A stretch of DNA of 64,000 bases from Candidatus Poribacteria bacterium (GTDB taxonomy: Bacteria > Poribacteria > WGA-4E > WGA-3G): NCBI GenBank assembly GCA_022827225.1, contig JAJDTJ010000109.1, forward strand, positions 20,777-84,776. Direction: 5' to 3'. The notes below the pieces were generated by a model, which saw only the letters and a list, made by a program, of their open reading frames with translations, searched no databases and had not been told where the DNA came from. The position numbers and the translations under genes were made by a program. Below are positions 49,333 to 58,598 of the stretch, one piece after another; positions within the stretch are counted from its first letter, which is position 1, and the number at the start of each line of letters is the position of its first letter.

Positions 49333-49821
49333 TTATATTTCCCCTGCTTCTCGTAATGCATCAGTGATAATATATTCACTTAGGTACATTCCGTTTTCTT
49401 TCAATGTAATCAAGAGAGGCTTGATTTCATCAATCAAGCCCTCTTCCTTTGCTTCCAGCAAAACACCAACTGTACCTTTAAAAGATAATCCAATTTTCCT
49501 TGCTTCCTGTCGAGCCTTGTGTTCATCAATAATGATGAGTCGCGCATCGTATTCATCCGCGAGTGCGAATACTTCAGCTTCACCAGGATCCAGTTTACTA
49601 TAAACTGAAGCACTTTGAGAATCTTTCAAATCAACAATTTTAATCCATGGAGCATTGTTGAGTGCTTTGTGTCGAGATTCCTTTTCGATTCCAAGAAACT
49701 CCTTTTCGACTTCCCGAGGAATCCAAACTTCTGTGTAAAGGTCACGGAATAGGAAAAGGAGGTCAAGTCCGCAGAGTCCTACGAGGGGACCATTATTGCT
49801 AATGACCGGATTTTTTGGCAT
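49333..49821 (-). CDS. PIN-like toxin, DUF3368 family
   Basis: ATG 49821 begins two bases after the stop of the antitoxin gene (TGAGGATG); an in-frame TTG at 49827 would overlap it. The 162-residue protein matches the DUF3368 pattern: PVISNNGPLVGLCGLDLLFL at the N-terminus, VWIPREVEKEF, LDPGEAEVFALADEYDARLI and IDEHKARQEARKIGLSFKGT. The first acidic position is Asn, which is also common in DUF3368 members. It is the expected toxin partner of UPF0175 antitoxins and should be an RNA-directed nuclease. Tight coupling with the upstream gene supports a toxin-antitoxin unit. Confidence 0.8.
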   Translation of the reverse strand: MPKNPVISNNGPLVGLCGLDLLFLFRDLYTEVWIPREVEKEFLGIEKESRHKALNNAPWIKIVDLKDSQSASVYSKLDPGEAEVFALADEYDARLIIIDEHKARQEARKIGLSFKGTVGVLLEAKEEGLIDEIKPLLITLKENGMYLSEYIITDALREAGEI

Positions 49822-49823
49822 CC

Positions 49824-52709
49824 TCAAAATCCACTCTCTCTGAGTTCCTCAGCCGTTCCAAGGGGAGAAAGCCCGTAATCGCCCATGAGATACCAGAATT
49901 CTTCACGCGACACGCCAGCGAGTTTTGCAGCGAGTCCGCTGCTGAGTTCTCGGCTTTTGTAATATTTCATTGCGATCGCGACACGCGTTTCTTTATCAAT
50001 TTCAAGAGACTCTTGTCGTGGAGACAATAGATCTACAATGTCTTCAGGCAGCTTAACACTCATTTCCTGTTCAAAATTTGCGATGCTCTTGTGGGTTCGA
50101 TGAAACTCGACTGCAATATCTATGCTTTGGAGTATAGCAGCAGTCAAGTCTATCTTTGCTTCTTCCCACTTCCGCAAACGCAACAACGCCTCACCGCGCG
50201 TGTAATAGGAATGTGGTACTTTCGGTTGCAGTTCTATCACATAACCATAGTCAACAACTGCTTTTTCTATCTCACCTTTGTTGAGATAGACATTGCCTCG
50301 ATTGGCGTAAGCCCGGGTAAACTCTGGATTCAGTTCTATCGCTGCGCTATAATCGGCGATAGCTTTATCTATTTCCCCTTTATTTCGGTGAGCGTTACCA
50401 CGATTGCTGTAGGTTATGGCAGACGCTGGATTTAGTTGTATTGCTGTATTAAAGTCTGTTATTGCTTTATCTACTTCGCCTTTATCGCGATAAGCACTGC
50501 CACGATTGCTATATATTTCATCAAAATCCGGATTTAGTCTTATCGCTGTGTTAAAGTCGGCGATTGCTTTGTCCACCTCGCCCTTATCACGGTAGGCTAT
50601 ACCGCGATTGTTATATGCCTCAGCAGAATCTGAATTACAGTCTATCGCTGTATTATAGTCTTGAATCGCTCGGTCAACTTCGTCTTTATTGTAGTACACT
50701 ATGCCGCGATTGCAATATGCAGTCGCTTCATCAGGTCTGCGGCTTATGACTGTGTTGAAGTCTTCAATCGCTTTATCAAAAATTCTTCTGTTGAAGTAAG
50801 CCACGCCGCGAAATCGATAGGCATCAACTTCATCAGGGTTGAGACTTATCACTGTACTAAAATCATCAATCGCCCGGTAAAACTTACCTTCTTTATTATG
50901 AACTTTCCCGCGATTGTAATAAGCACTAACATTTTCTGGGTTCAGAGCTATTACCCTACGAAAATCCGCGATTGCGAGATCGTATCTACCATTTTTATCG
51001 TGGTTAATTCCACGAGCGATATAGGTGTCGGCATCGGCAGCCTCTGATGGGTCGGGGGTCAACAAGGCAGCAATATCTGTAGGTAATTGAATGCGGTTTG
51101 CTTGCTCAAAATTCGTAGTGTTTTCGTAGTCGTAACAGAATGCCGTGATAATATCAACACCTTTGTCCTTGGCTGTTGTCAAGTCCTCCTTAGCTTTTTC
51201 CCATTCTTTCAGACGCAACCACGCCTCAGCACGACTGTAATAGGCAATAGTGTATCTCGGGTTTAATTGTATCACCCTATTATAGTCTGCAATAACTTGA
51301 TCTATCACGTGTTTGCCGTTTTTTCGGCAAGCGAAGCCGCGATTGTAATAAGCTTCCACACGCTCGGGATCCAATGCTATCGCTTTACTAAAGTCTGTGA
51401 CGGCTTTGTGGAGTTCTCCTTTAATGTCATAAGCGTTACCTCGGTTAATATAGGCATCGTAATAACGTGGATTCAGTTCTATCGCAGTACTATAATCTAC
51501 AATTGCCTTGTCGAAATTCTTTTTACCGCCATAAGCATTGCCACGATTGAAATACGCTTCGGCAAACTCTGGGTTCAATGCTATCGCCTTATCATGATCT
51601 GCGATTGCTCTGTTAAAATCGTCCATTTTGTAGTAAATTATACCGCGATTGTTATGGATTCCAACAGGATTCGGACTAAATTCTATTGCAACACTAAAGT
51701 CTTCAATAGCACTATTGAAATCACCATTACTATAGTAGATTGCACCGCGGTTGTTATAGGCATCAGAGTAATGGGGTTTTAATCTTATCGCAGTATTGAG
51801 ATCTTCAAAAGCACGGTCAAAAGATCCAATGCTTTGGTGGGCAATACCGCGGTTGTTATAGGCATCAGCAGAATTGGGTTCCAGTCTTATCGCCGTGTTG
51901 AAATCTTTGAAGGCCCGGTCAAGATATCCAGTAATTTGGTAGGTTAGTCCTCGGTTGTTGTAGGCTTCAACCAGATTTGAATTCAGTTGTATTGCTGTGT
52001 TATAATCATTGACGGCCAAACCGATTTTTTTTTCGGTTCTGTAGGCATTACCGCGATTGACATAGGCTTCAGCCAAATGTGGGTTCAGTTGTATTGCACT
52101 ATTGTAGTCATTGATCGCCAAATCAATCTTGCCTGATTCGTAGTAAAAAATGCCGCGGTTGTAATAGGCTTCAGCATCATGAGGTTTAAGTTGTATCGCT
52201 TTAGTACAGTCTTTAAGTCCTATGTTAAAATCACCTTTGTTAAAGTGAACATATCCACGGTTCAAATAGGCTTCTGCAAGCTGTGAATCAAGTTCTATTG
52301 CCTTGTCAAAGTCTACTATGGCAAGATCGTACTCGCCCTTTTTAACATAGGTAATACCGCGATTGTTATAAGCAGCAACAACTTCAGGATCCAGTGCTAT
52401 TGCCATAACATAATCCTGAATAGCTTTATCATATTCACCTTTTCTATCGTAAGCGACACCGCGATCGTTATAAGCACCAGTGTGCTCTGGATTGAGTTCT
52501 ATTGCTTTGCTAAAATTTTCGATAGCAAGATCGTACTCGCCTTTTTTATTGTGAGCAATACCAAGGGTATTATAAGTTTCGGCATCATGAGGAGTAATGG
52601 CTATTTCTTTGTCATGGTCTTCTATATCACCGTGAGGCGTGTCTATATAACCATAGGCAAAGTCGCTGTTGCAATGGGTAGTAGCTGTACCTATGCTCGA
52701 CTGTAACAT
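49824..52709 (-). CDS. Giant TPR protein with a C-terminal UPF0175 antitoxin domain
   Basis: ATG 52709 has GGAGG at the right distance; the preceding GTG is too close. The 961-residue protein has 23 tetratricopeptide repeats of 34 residues by count (EAYNNRGIAYRDKGEVDKAI and variants). They form two blocks separated by a linker around residue 545 that reads FEQANRIQLPTDIAALLTPD. The second block ends in a parallel linker, FEQEMSVKLPEDIVDLLSPR, followed by AMKYYKSRELSSGLAAKLAG and VSREEFWYLMGDYGLSPLGT. This last part is the UPF0175 DNA-binding antitoxin pattern. The first linker looks like a decayed copy of the same junction, so [TPR block + junction] was duplicated. No signal peptide. It is coupled to the DUF3368 toxin gene. 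The TPR array may bind a partner that controls the antitoxin. Confidence 0.8.
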   Translation of the reverse strand: MLQSSIGTATTHCNSDFAYGYIDTPHGDIEDHDKEIAITPHDAETYNTLGIAHNKKGEYDLAIENFSKAIELNPEHTGAYNDRGVAYDRKGEYDKAIQDYVMAIALDPEVVAAYNNRGITYVKKGEYDLAIVDFDKAIELDSQLAEAYLNRGYVHFNKGDFNIGLKDCTKAIQLKPHDAEAYYNRGIFYYESGKIDLAINDYNSAIQLNPHLAEAYVNRGNAYRTEKKIGLAVNDYNTAIQLNSNLVEAYNNRGLTYQITGYLDRAFKDFNTAIRLEPNSADAYNNRGIAHQSIGSFDRAFEDLNTAIRLKPHYSDAYNNRGAIYYSNGDFNSAIEDFSVAIEFSPNPVGIHNNRGIIYYKMDDFNRAIADHDKAIALNPEFAEAYFNRGNAYGGKKNFDKAIVDYSTAIELNPRYYDAYINRGNAYDIKGELHKAVTDFSKAIALDPERVEAYYNRGFACRKNGKHVIDQVIADYNRVIQLNPRYTIAYYSRAEAWLRLKEWEKAKEDLTTAKDKGVDIITAFCYDYENTTNFEQANRIQLPTDIAALLTPDPSEAADADTYIARGINHDKNGRYDLAIADFRRVIALNPENVSAYYNRGKVHNKEGKFYRAIDDFSTVISLNPDEVDAYRFRGVAYFNRRIFDKAIEDFNTVISRRPDEATAYCNRGIVYYNKDEVDRAIQDYNTAIDCNSDSAEAYNNRGIAYRDKGEVDKAIADFNTAIRLNPDFDEIYSNRGSAYRDKGEVDKAITDFNTAIQLNPASAITYSNRGNAHRNKGEIDKAIADYSAAIELNPEFTRAYANRGNVYLNKGEIEKAVVDYGYVIELQPKVPHSYYTRGEALLRLRKWEEAKIDLTAAILQSIDIAVEFHRTHKSIANFEQEMSVKLPEDIVDLLSPRQESLEIDKETRVAIAMKYYKSRELSSGLAAKLAGVSREEFWYLMGDYGLSPLGTAEELRESGF

Positions 52710-52746
52710 CACTTGCCTCCTTCATAGTGCAAATTTCTTGAAGGTA

Positions 52747-52776
52747 ATGATACCGTATTTAGCGAGCAGATGTCAA
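52747..52776 (-). promoter_or_regulatory. Promoter of the TPR-antitoxin/toxin operon
   Basis: Leftward TTGACA (52776-52771), 18 bases, TATCAT (52752-52747), 38 bases before the start codon. It diverges from the promoter of the enolase-superfamily gene. Confidence 0.65.
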
Positions 52777-52803
52777 GTGAAAAACAAAAAGATCAATGAT
52801 TCA

Positions 52804-52816
52804 GATCGTTCCGATC
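52804..52816. promoter_or_regulatory. Short palindrome, possible operator
   Basis: gatcg-ttc-cgatc is a perfect inverted repeat 8 bases upstream of the -35 box of the rightward promoter and between two divergent promoters, a typical operator position. No regulator is known. Confidence 0.35.
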
Positions 52817-52824
52817 AAAACCGT

Positions 52825-52853
52825 TTGCATTAAACCTTGTGTTATGCTATCAT
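52825..52853 (+). promoter_or_regulatory. Promoter of the enolase-superfamily / SurA-like / TPR operon
   Basis: TTGCAT (52825-52830), 17 bases, TATCAT (52848-52853) with TGC before it (extended -10). The start codon at 52881 is 27 bases downstream. Confidence 0.6.
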
Positions 52854-52880
52854 GCTACAAACCCTAAACGGAGTGAATGC

Positions 52881-54050
52881 ATGAAAATCAAAGATATACA
52901 GACAGTCCGAATTAACGTACCGCCGCGGGACATCAAACGTACGGAACCGCGCCGCGAACCGTGGAACGTTCACGCCGAAGTCGCCAACCCCATGTCGCGC
53001 TACCCGCAATACAAACGCCACCGTTCGAGTTGGATGCCGAAGTGGGATCAAGTTTATGTCAAGGTCACCGCCGAAGACGGGACTTGGGGGATCGGTGAGA
53101 CATCGTTCGGTACGCCAGTCGCTGCAATCATTGACGAGCACTTCGCACCGATGCTGATCGGTGAAAACTGCTTTGCTGTTGAGAAGGTTTGGGACATGAT
53201 GTTCCGTATGTCTAAACCTTACGGTTCACAAGGTTTAACGAGTTGCGCGATGAGCGGGATCGACATCGCCTTGTGGGACCTCAATGGTAAGATTAAGAAC
53301 CAACCCGTCTACGAACTGCTCGGTGGTCCCGTGCGTGACAAACTCTTTGCCTACGCGACCGGGAACGATACCGATTGGCAATTAGAACTCGGATTCAAGG
53401 CTGTGAAATTGGCGTGTCCCTATGGACCCGTGGACGGTGAATGGGGGTTGAAAGAGAACGAAAAACTGGTGGCGAAAACCCGAGAGAGGGTCGGCGATGA
53501 TGTTGAAATTATGCTCGACTGCTACATGGCATTCGATGTTGATTACACCATCCGCTTGGCGCAACGGCTGCGTCCGTATCGTCTCAAATGGATTGAGGAG
53601 TTTCTCATTCCAGAAGATATTGACGGTTTGGTGAAAGTCAGAGAGGCTGTCGATTGGGTGAGCCTTGCAAGTGGCGAGCACCATTACACCCGCTTCCCGT
53701 TTCAGCAGATCATCGAGAAACGATGTTTGGACATCTTGCAGCCGGACACTTTCTGGGTCGGTGGTATCACCGAATGCGTCAAGATTTGCCATCTCGCCGA
53801 CGCTGCAGGACTTACGGTTATCTTTCACGGCGGTGGTCTCCGTCAATCTGGTCTCCACCTGTCTGCCGCTATGCCGAATACGCCTTGGGTAGAATACTAC
53901 CTCGGTAGCGCACCCGGTGTGCCGCTGGAGGAAACGAAACTATTTGAAGGCGAATCTCTCCCGAAAGAGAGCTATATTTCTCCAAACGATGGACCTGGAC
54001 TCGGTCTACACATTGAAGAGGCATGGCTGACCCCAAGAAATCCGAAATAA
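52881..54050 (+). CDS. Mandelate racemase/muconate lactonizing enzyme family (enolase superfamily)
   Basis: ATG 52881 has CGGAG upstream. The 389-residue protein has the N-terminal capping domain (VTAEDGTWGIGETSFGTPVA) and then the barrel. Visible barrel elements are IDIALWDLNGKIKNQPVYEL, GFKAVKLACPYGP, metal ligands in VEIMLDCYMAFD, IEEFLIPED and SLASGEHH, and a later His strand (GLTVIFHGGG). These match Mg2+-dependent enolase-superfamily dehydratases or epimerases acting on acid sugars. It is not possible to name the substrate. The next two genes follow at 1-3 bases and form an operon with it, although they act in envelope biogenesis. Confidence 0.85.
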   Translation: MKIKDIQTVRINVPPRDIKRTEPRREPWNVHAEVANPMSRYPQYKRHRSSWMPKWDQVYVKVTAEDGTWGIGETSFGTPVAAIIDEHFAPMLIGENCFAVEKVWDMMFRMSKPYGSQGLTSCAMSGIDIALWDLNGKIKNQPVYELLGGPVRDKLFAYATGNDTDWQLELGFKAVKLACPYGPVDGEWGLKENEKLVAKTRERVGDDVEIMLDCYMAFDVDYTIRLAQRLRPYRLKWIEEFLIPEDIDGLVKVREAVDWVSLASGEHHYTRFPFQQIIEKRCLDILQPDTFWVGGITECVKICHLADAAGLTVIFHGGGLRQSGLHLSAAMPNTPWVEYYLGSAPGVPLEETKLFEGESLPKESYISPNDGPGLGLHIEEAWLTPRNPK

Positions 54051-54051
54051 T

Positions 54052-54714
54052 ATGCACCGCTCTATACTCTTTTTCTTCTTACTCTATATCGGTAGTAACG
54101 TTTACGCACAAGTGCTCATTGATTCCATCGTTGCGGTTGTCAACACGGAGGCGATTACACGCAGCGAACTCGAAAATGAGTTCCGAATCGCCGCTATCGC
54201 AGGTAAACCGATCCTTGCTCCCACGAAACGTGCCGTCCTTGAAACCATCATCAACCGCAAATTTGTCTTACAGGAATCGGAACGGATTGGCATTGTTATC
54301 GCCGAGCGCGATGACCGGATTGTAGGACAGATCACAAAGATTCGCACACGATTCGCTTCCAACACAGATTTCCAAAACGCTTTGCGACAGCACCAGTTAG
54401 AAACCGAAACCTTGAGGATGTGGGTCTACGAACAGATCATTTATGACGAATTCTTCCGACGTAGATTTTTCAATGCTGTCAGCAGTGCGGAGGTCGAGCG
54501 GTTAGCCAAATCATACTACGAGACAAACAAAACAGAATTCACTGACTCGGAACGTCAGAAAGAATATTCGGAAGTCCGCGAGGAACTTACAGAACGGATT
54601 CGACAAGCGCAAGCGGAAAAGGAATTTGAAGTGTGGTTAAATAGAGAGAAAGAAGAAGGGACGTGGCATATCTTAGACGATGAACTCACACAAGCGGCGA
54701 ACGAGGCGAGGTAA
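54052..54714 (+). CDS. SurA N-terminal-like periplasmic chaperone, no PPIase domain
   Basis: The start lies one base after the preceding stop, so translation is probably coupled. The 220-residue protein has a signal peptide (ends NVYAQ) and a SurA_N-type pattern: DSIVAVVNTEAITRSELENE, RAVLETIINRKFVLQESERI and ERDDRIVGQI. The C-terminal helix block (EYSEVREELTERIRQAQAEK, VWLNREKEEG) is what normally follows the parvulin domain, but no parvulin (PPIase) core is present. It may hold outer-membrane proteins in transit. It is very short for SurA (about 430 residues). Confidence 0.8.
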   Translation: MHRSILFFFLLYIGSNVYAQVLIDSIVAVVNTEAITRSELENEFRIAAIAGKPILAPTKRAVLETIINRKFVLQESERIGIVIAERDDRIVGQITKIRTRFASNTDFQNALRQHQLETETLRMWVYEQIIYDEFFRRRFFNAVSSAEVERLAKSYYETNKTEFTDSERQKEYSEVREELTERIRQAQAEKEFEVWLNREKEEGTWHILDDELTQAANEAR

Positions 54715-54717
54715 CAC

Positions 54718-56376
54718 ATGCTCGGTTATCGGGACTTAAACTGCAGCGGAAATCGACAATCGCGATGCCCCATATTTCAGTACCTTATCATTGGAATATC
54801 TCTGTTTCTGTTCGCTGTATCAGTGTCAGTGGACGTTTTGCCCTCGGATACAACCGATTATCCAGAAGCGTTTCAAAAGCGATTGAGAGACGCGCAGCGC
54901 GCGTTTCAAGCTGAGGCGTGGGAAGAAGCACGCCGTTTGTATCGCGATCTTGCCGAAGAGGCACCTGAATTACCGATCGTTTATATCGGCGAAGGCGATG
55001 CCGCCGCGAAGTTGAAAGATTATCCCGCTGCGATTACCGCCTTCCAGCATGCTTTAGTACATTTGACAACAGAACGACAAACCGATATCGCGATTGCACG
55101 CCTGCAATCCGTTGTGCAAGCCAAACTCGCGACGGCGTATCACCGTAACAAGCAGCTCGATGAAGCCGATATGTGGTTCCAAAAAGCCGTCAAAGGTGCC
55201 GGTGAAGAGACACCGGCGGCGTGGTACGTCGCTTTAGGGCAGATTGAAACTGAACGCGGGAACTTAGAACAGGCACGTAGATATTATATCGTCGCCGTGC
55301 AGCTACATCCAGATACAACCGCTGCTTATAATAACCTTGGACATGTCCTGCTTAAACTCAACCGCCTTGACGAAGCCGATGCCGTATTTCGGGAAGCACT
55401 TGCGCAAGATGAGACGCTTGCTAGTGCGGCGTTCGGGCGCGGCGAGGTAGCAATCAAGCGAGGACAACTCGATGTCGCCCAATATTTTTATGAACATGCC
55501 GTCCAACAAGCACCACAGGAGCCGACTTTTCACAAATCGCTCGCCGATGTACTACGCGATATCGGCAACATTGAAAAAGCCGAAGCAGCCGAAGCGCGCT
55601 ATCGCCGGACACTTGCCGAACGCTATCTCCGTCAGGCACACTGGTTCATTGAGCAACGACAGCCACAGCGTGCCTTGGAGCCTCTCAAAAAGGCACTCGA
55701 AACGGATGCGACATTCGCACCTGCGTTGAAAGATTACGCTTACGTTCAGATGCAGCTCGGCGAATTGGTATCTGCTAAACAGATATATCAACGGGTGCTA
55801 ACAATAGAGCCTACGTCACGTCAGGCACTTTTGCACCTCGGTATGATAGAGACCAAACTCGGTAATCAAGAAGCCGCAGCAGCATACTATCTGGTACTTA
55901 TCGAACACGAACCGGATTATATGGATGCCTACGTGCAACTCGCGAACTTGCGCGAGATGTCAGGTGACTTGGCAGCTGCGGAACAGGCATTTACAATGGG
56001 AATACAACACGAACCGAGATGGGCACCCGGATATTTATGGCGTGGAAAAATTTACCAGAAACAGGGCGCGTCTGATATGGCAGAAACCGATTTTCGGCAG
56101 GCAATCCGCCTTGCCCCGGATGTGCCATTCCCGAAAGAGGCATTGGCATCCCTACTTGCAACAGAAAACAGACACCTTGCCGAGGCACGGTCTCTTGCTG
56201 AAACTGCTGTTGCGAGTGATAAACGTCCGGTACACCGTGCGACGCTCGCCTTCGTCTACTACCGTCTCAACCGTACTTCTGAGGCACGACGTGAAATTGA
56301 AGCCGCTTTCGCCAAAGCCCCCGAACATCCTTATATCCTAAAAATTCGGTCACAAATCCTGAAAACCGAGAAATAA
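54718..56376 (+). CDS. TPR-repeat protein, membrane anchored or exported
   Basis: The start ATG lies 3 bases after the previous stop. The 552-residue product has an N-terminal hydrophobic segment (YLIIGISLFLFAVSVSVDVL) and then at least 12 TPR-type helices: LRDAQRAFQAEAWEEARRLY, VYIGEGDAAAKLKDYPAAIT, AAYNNLGHVLLKLNRLDEAD and others through YLWRGKIYQKQGASDMAETD. Repeats of this kind scaffold protein complexes, in line with its place behind a periplasmic chaperone gene. The role is probably envelope assembly, inferred from context. Confidence 0.8.
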   Translation: MLGYRDLNCSGNRQSRCPIFQYLIIGISLFLFAVSVSVDVLPSDTTDYPEAFQKRLRDAQRAFQAEAWEEARRLYRDLAEEAPELPIVYIGEGDAAAKLKDYPAAITAFQHALVHLTTERQTDIAIARLQSVVQAKLATAYHRNKQLDEADMWFQKAVKGAGEETPAAWYVALGQIETERGNLEQARRYYIVAVQLHPDTTAAYNNLGHVLLKLNRLDEADAVFREALAQDETLASAAFGRGEVAIKRGQLDVAQYFYEHAVQQAPQEPTFHKSLADVLRDIGNIEKAEAAEARYRRTLAERYLRQAHWFIEQRQPQRALEPLKKALETDATFAPALKDYAYVQMQLGELVSAKQIYQRVLTIEPTSRQALLHLGMIETKLGNQEAAAAYYLVLIEHEPDYMDAYVQLANLREMSGDLAAAEQAFTMGIQHEPRWAPGYLWRGKIYQKQGASDMAETDFRQAIRLAPDVPFPKEALASLLATENRHLAEARSLAETAVASDKRPVHRATLAFVYYRLNRTSEARREIEAAFAKAPEHPYILKIRSQILKTEK

Positions 56377-56383
56377 ACTGATT

Positions 56384-58453
56384 TTATGGTGCAGAAGTTG
56401 TATTTCCTAACACCTCTGCAACTAATACTAAATCTTGAATATTTACAATACCATCGCCGTTGACATCGGCTACACATTCGCAAATTTCTCCAAATTTTCC
56501 AGCAATCAGAACTAAATCCTGAATGTTAACAACACCGTCAGTGTTGACATCTTCTGGTAGGTATTCTGTTTTGAGTGTGCCAGTGTCTATGTTCCACAAA
56601 AGCACCGTGCCATCTCTACTGCCTGACGCGAGTATATCTCCACCTGGACTGAACGCTAAACTATAGATTGTGTCCGTATGTCCTTGGTGTGTCGTGTATA
56701 TCAACCTTTCTGTTCTGACATCCCATACGTTGATAGTTTGGATTAGACTTCCACCACTTGCGAGGTGCGTGCCATCAGGACTAAATGCTACGCTTGCAAC
56801 ACCCCACACATGTCCATCAAGTGTGCGGCGTAGCACACCGGTGTGGGCATCCCATACGCGGATTGTCTCCGCACTTCCCGATGCGAGTTGTGTGCCATCA
56901 GGACTAAATGCTACGCTTGCTACGCTATAGATTTCGTCCGTATCTTTTGAGAGTGTGTGGCGTAGCACGCCGGTGTGGGCATCCCATACGCGGATTGTCC
57001 CATCCGCACTTCCCGATGCGAGTTGTGTGCCATCAGGACTGAATACTACGTTATAGACCGTTGCTGTATGCCCTTTGAAGCTCTGGATGAACTCGCCTGT
57101 CCGGCCCCCCCACACGCTGATGTAGCCGGTGTCGTATGTCCCCCCTCCCGATGCGATGCGCGTACCATCAGGACTAAACGCTACGGTATGGACTTGCCCC
57201 ATATGTGCTTTGAAGCTGCGTAGGGCCTCGCCTGTTCGGGCATCCCACAAGCGGATAGTGTCGTCCCAACTTCCACTGACGAGGTGTGTACCATCAGGGT
57301 TGAATGCTACACTACTATGCTCCGTATGTCCTATGAGGGTGTGGAGTTGTGTTTTTATTTGTGTATCCCATATACGGATGGTGCCCGCCCCTGTTCCATA
57401 GGCAAGCCGTGTGCCATCAGGACTAAATGCAACACTATAGACATTCCTAGTATGTCTTGTAAGAATGTGTATCAACGTCCCTGTTCGGGTATCCCACACA
57501 CGGATAGTATCGTCCCAACTTCCGCTGACGAGGTGTTTACCATCAGGGTTAAACGCTACGGTATCCACACTTTCGGTATGCCCTTCAAGGGTACGGAGGC
57601 GTGCCCCTGTCTGAGTATCCCACACGCTGATAATGCCCCCCACATCTCCGCTGACGATGTGCGTGCCATCAGGATTAAACACTACGCTAGTAACGGTCCG
57701 CCAATCTCTTGTGAGGGTGTGGAGGCGCGCCCCTGTCTTCGCATCCCATAAACACAACCTACCGTCCCCACCGCCCGAGGCAAGCGTGCTACCGTCTGGA
57801 CTAAATGCTACGCTATAAATACTTCCCGTATGCTCTGTGAGTGTGTGTATCAAGGTGCCTGTCTTCGCATCCCACAAACGCACTATGCTGTCCCAACCAC
57901 CCGAGGCAAGCGTGCTACCATCAGGGCTAAACGCTACACTATTGACAGCGTCCGTGGATCCTGTGAATGTGTGTATCAAAGTTCCTGTCTTCGCATCCCA
58001 CAAACGCACTATGCTGTCCCGACCGCCCGAGGCAAGCGTGCTACCATCAGGGCTAAATGCTACGCTGGCAACAAGCCACCGATCTCCTGCAAGTGTGTGG
58101 AGTAGTGTGCCTGTCCGAGTGTTCCACAACCGCACTGTCCCATCCAAACTTCCGGATGCAAGCGTGCTGCTATCCGGACTAAACGCTACACTATAGATTT
58201 CGCCCGTATGTCCTACAAGTAGGTCAAGTTCTTCACCTGTCTGTGCATCATATATCCAAATACCGATAGAGCTTGCCACCGCGAGATGTGTCCCATCTGG
58301 GGAATACGCAATTTCGATTATAGCTCCCTTCCCAAGTCGCGCCTTGGCATCTTCAGGCAGGTGCCACGTCGTATAGTCTTGAGCGAAAGTATTTAGTACC
58401 AAAACAGATGTCACAAACCAGATCAGTAAAATCGAAAGACGTTTATTTTTCAT
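56384..58453 (-). CDS. Secreted 14-blade WD40 protein with dockerin
   Basis: GGAGAGACAGCCTC precedes the ATG. The 689-residue protein has a signal peptide (ends NTFAQ) and the shared opening LPEDAKARLGKGAIIEIAYS. Fourteen WD40 units were counted (SVAFSPDGSTLASGG, VRLWDAKTGTLIHTL and relatives), followed by a type I dockerin with two loops, DVNTDGVVNIQDLVLIAGKF and DVNGDGIVNIQDLVLVAEVL. There is no cohesin-like domain. It is convergent with the TPR gene. As a dockerin carrier it could bind the cohesin-like domains encoded at 40 and 42.6 kb, but no interaction can be shown here. It probably works outside the cell. Confidence 0.85.
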   Translation of the reverse strand: MKNKRLSILLIWFVTSVLVLNTFAQDYTTWHLPEDAKARLGKGAIIEIAYSPDGTHLAVASSIGIWIYDAQTGEELDLLVGHTGEIYSVAFSPDSSTLASGSLDGTVRLWNTRTGTLLHTLAGDRWLVASVAFSPDGSTLASGGRDSIVRLWDAKTGTLIHTFTGSTDAVNSVAFSPDGSTLASGGWDSIVRLWDAKTGTLIHTLTEHTGSIYSVAFSPDGSTLASGGGDGRLCLWDAKTGARLHTLTRDWRTVTSVVFNPDGTHIVSGDVGGIISVWDTQTGARLRTLEGHTESVDTVAFNPDGKHLVSGSWDDTIRVWDTRTGTLIHILTRHTRNVYSVAFSPDGTRLAYGTGAGTIRIWDTQIKTQLHTLIGHTEHSSVAFNPDGTHLVSGSWDDTIRLWDARTGEALRSFKAHMGQVHTVAFSPDGTRIASGGGTYDTGYISVWGGRTGEFIQSFKGHTATVYNVVFSPDGTQLASGSADGTIRVWDAHTGVLRHTLSKDTDEIYSVASVAFSPDGTQLASGSAETIRVWDAHTGVLRRTLDGHVWGVASVAFSPDGTHLASGGSLIQTINVWDVRTERLIYTTHQGHTDTIYSLAFSPGGDILASGSRDGTVLLWNIDTGTLKTEYLPEDVNTDGVVNIQDLVLIAGKFGEICECVADVNGDGIVNIQDLVLVAEVLGNTTSAP

Positions 58454-58598
58454 GAGGCTGTCTCTCCTTAGACATATTTATTTCCAAGCGCATCAGTTCT
58501 CGAGAAAGATGCCAGCGAATCCAACGCACCCCGCTCATCAGCGATGACTGGAAAGCTAATAAGCATCAGCATCCCTGCTATCATAAGGTCATTTGATA

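Noticed and set aside
49333..49821. Toxin called inactive because the first acidic residue is Asn
   Set aside because: Asn at this place is common in DUF3368 proteins, so it is not evidence of decay.
52839..52880. Longer start for the enolase-superfamily gene
   Set aside because: It would start inside the -10 element region; ATG 52881 has a good ribosome site.
56670..58196. Long frames antisense to the WD40 gene (for example 57284-57751)
   Set aside because: They mirror the repeated WD40 coding sequence on the other strand; their repetitive peptides (CVPSGLNATL-type) are translation artefacts.
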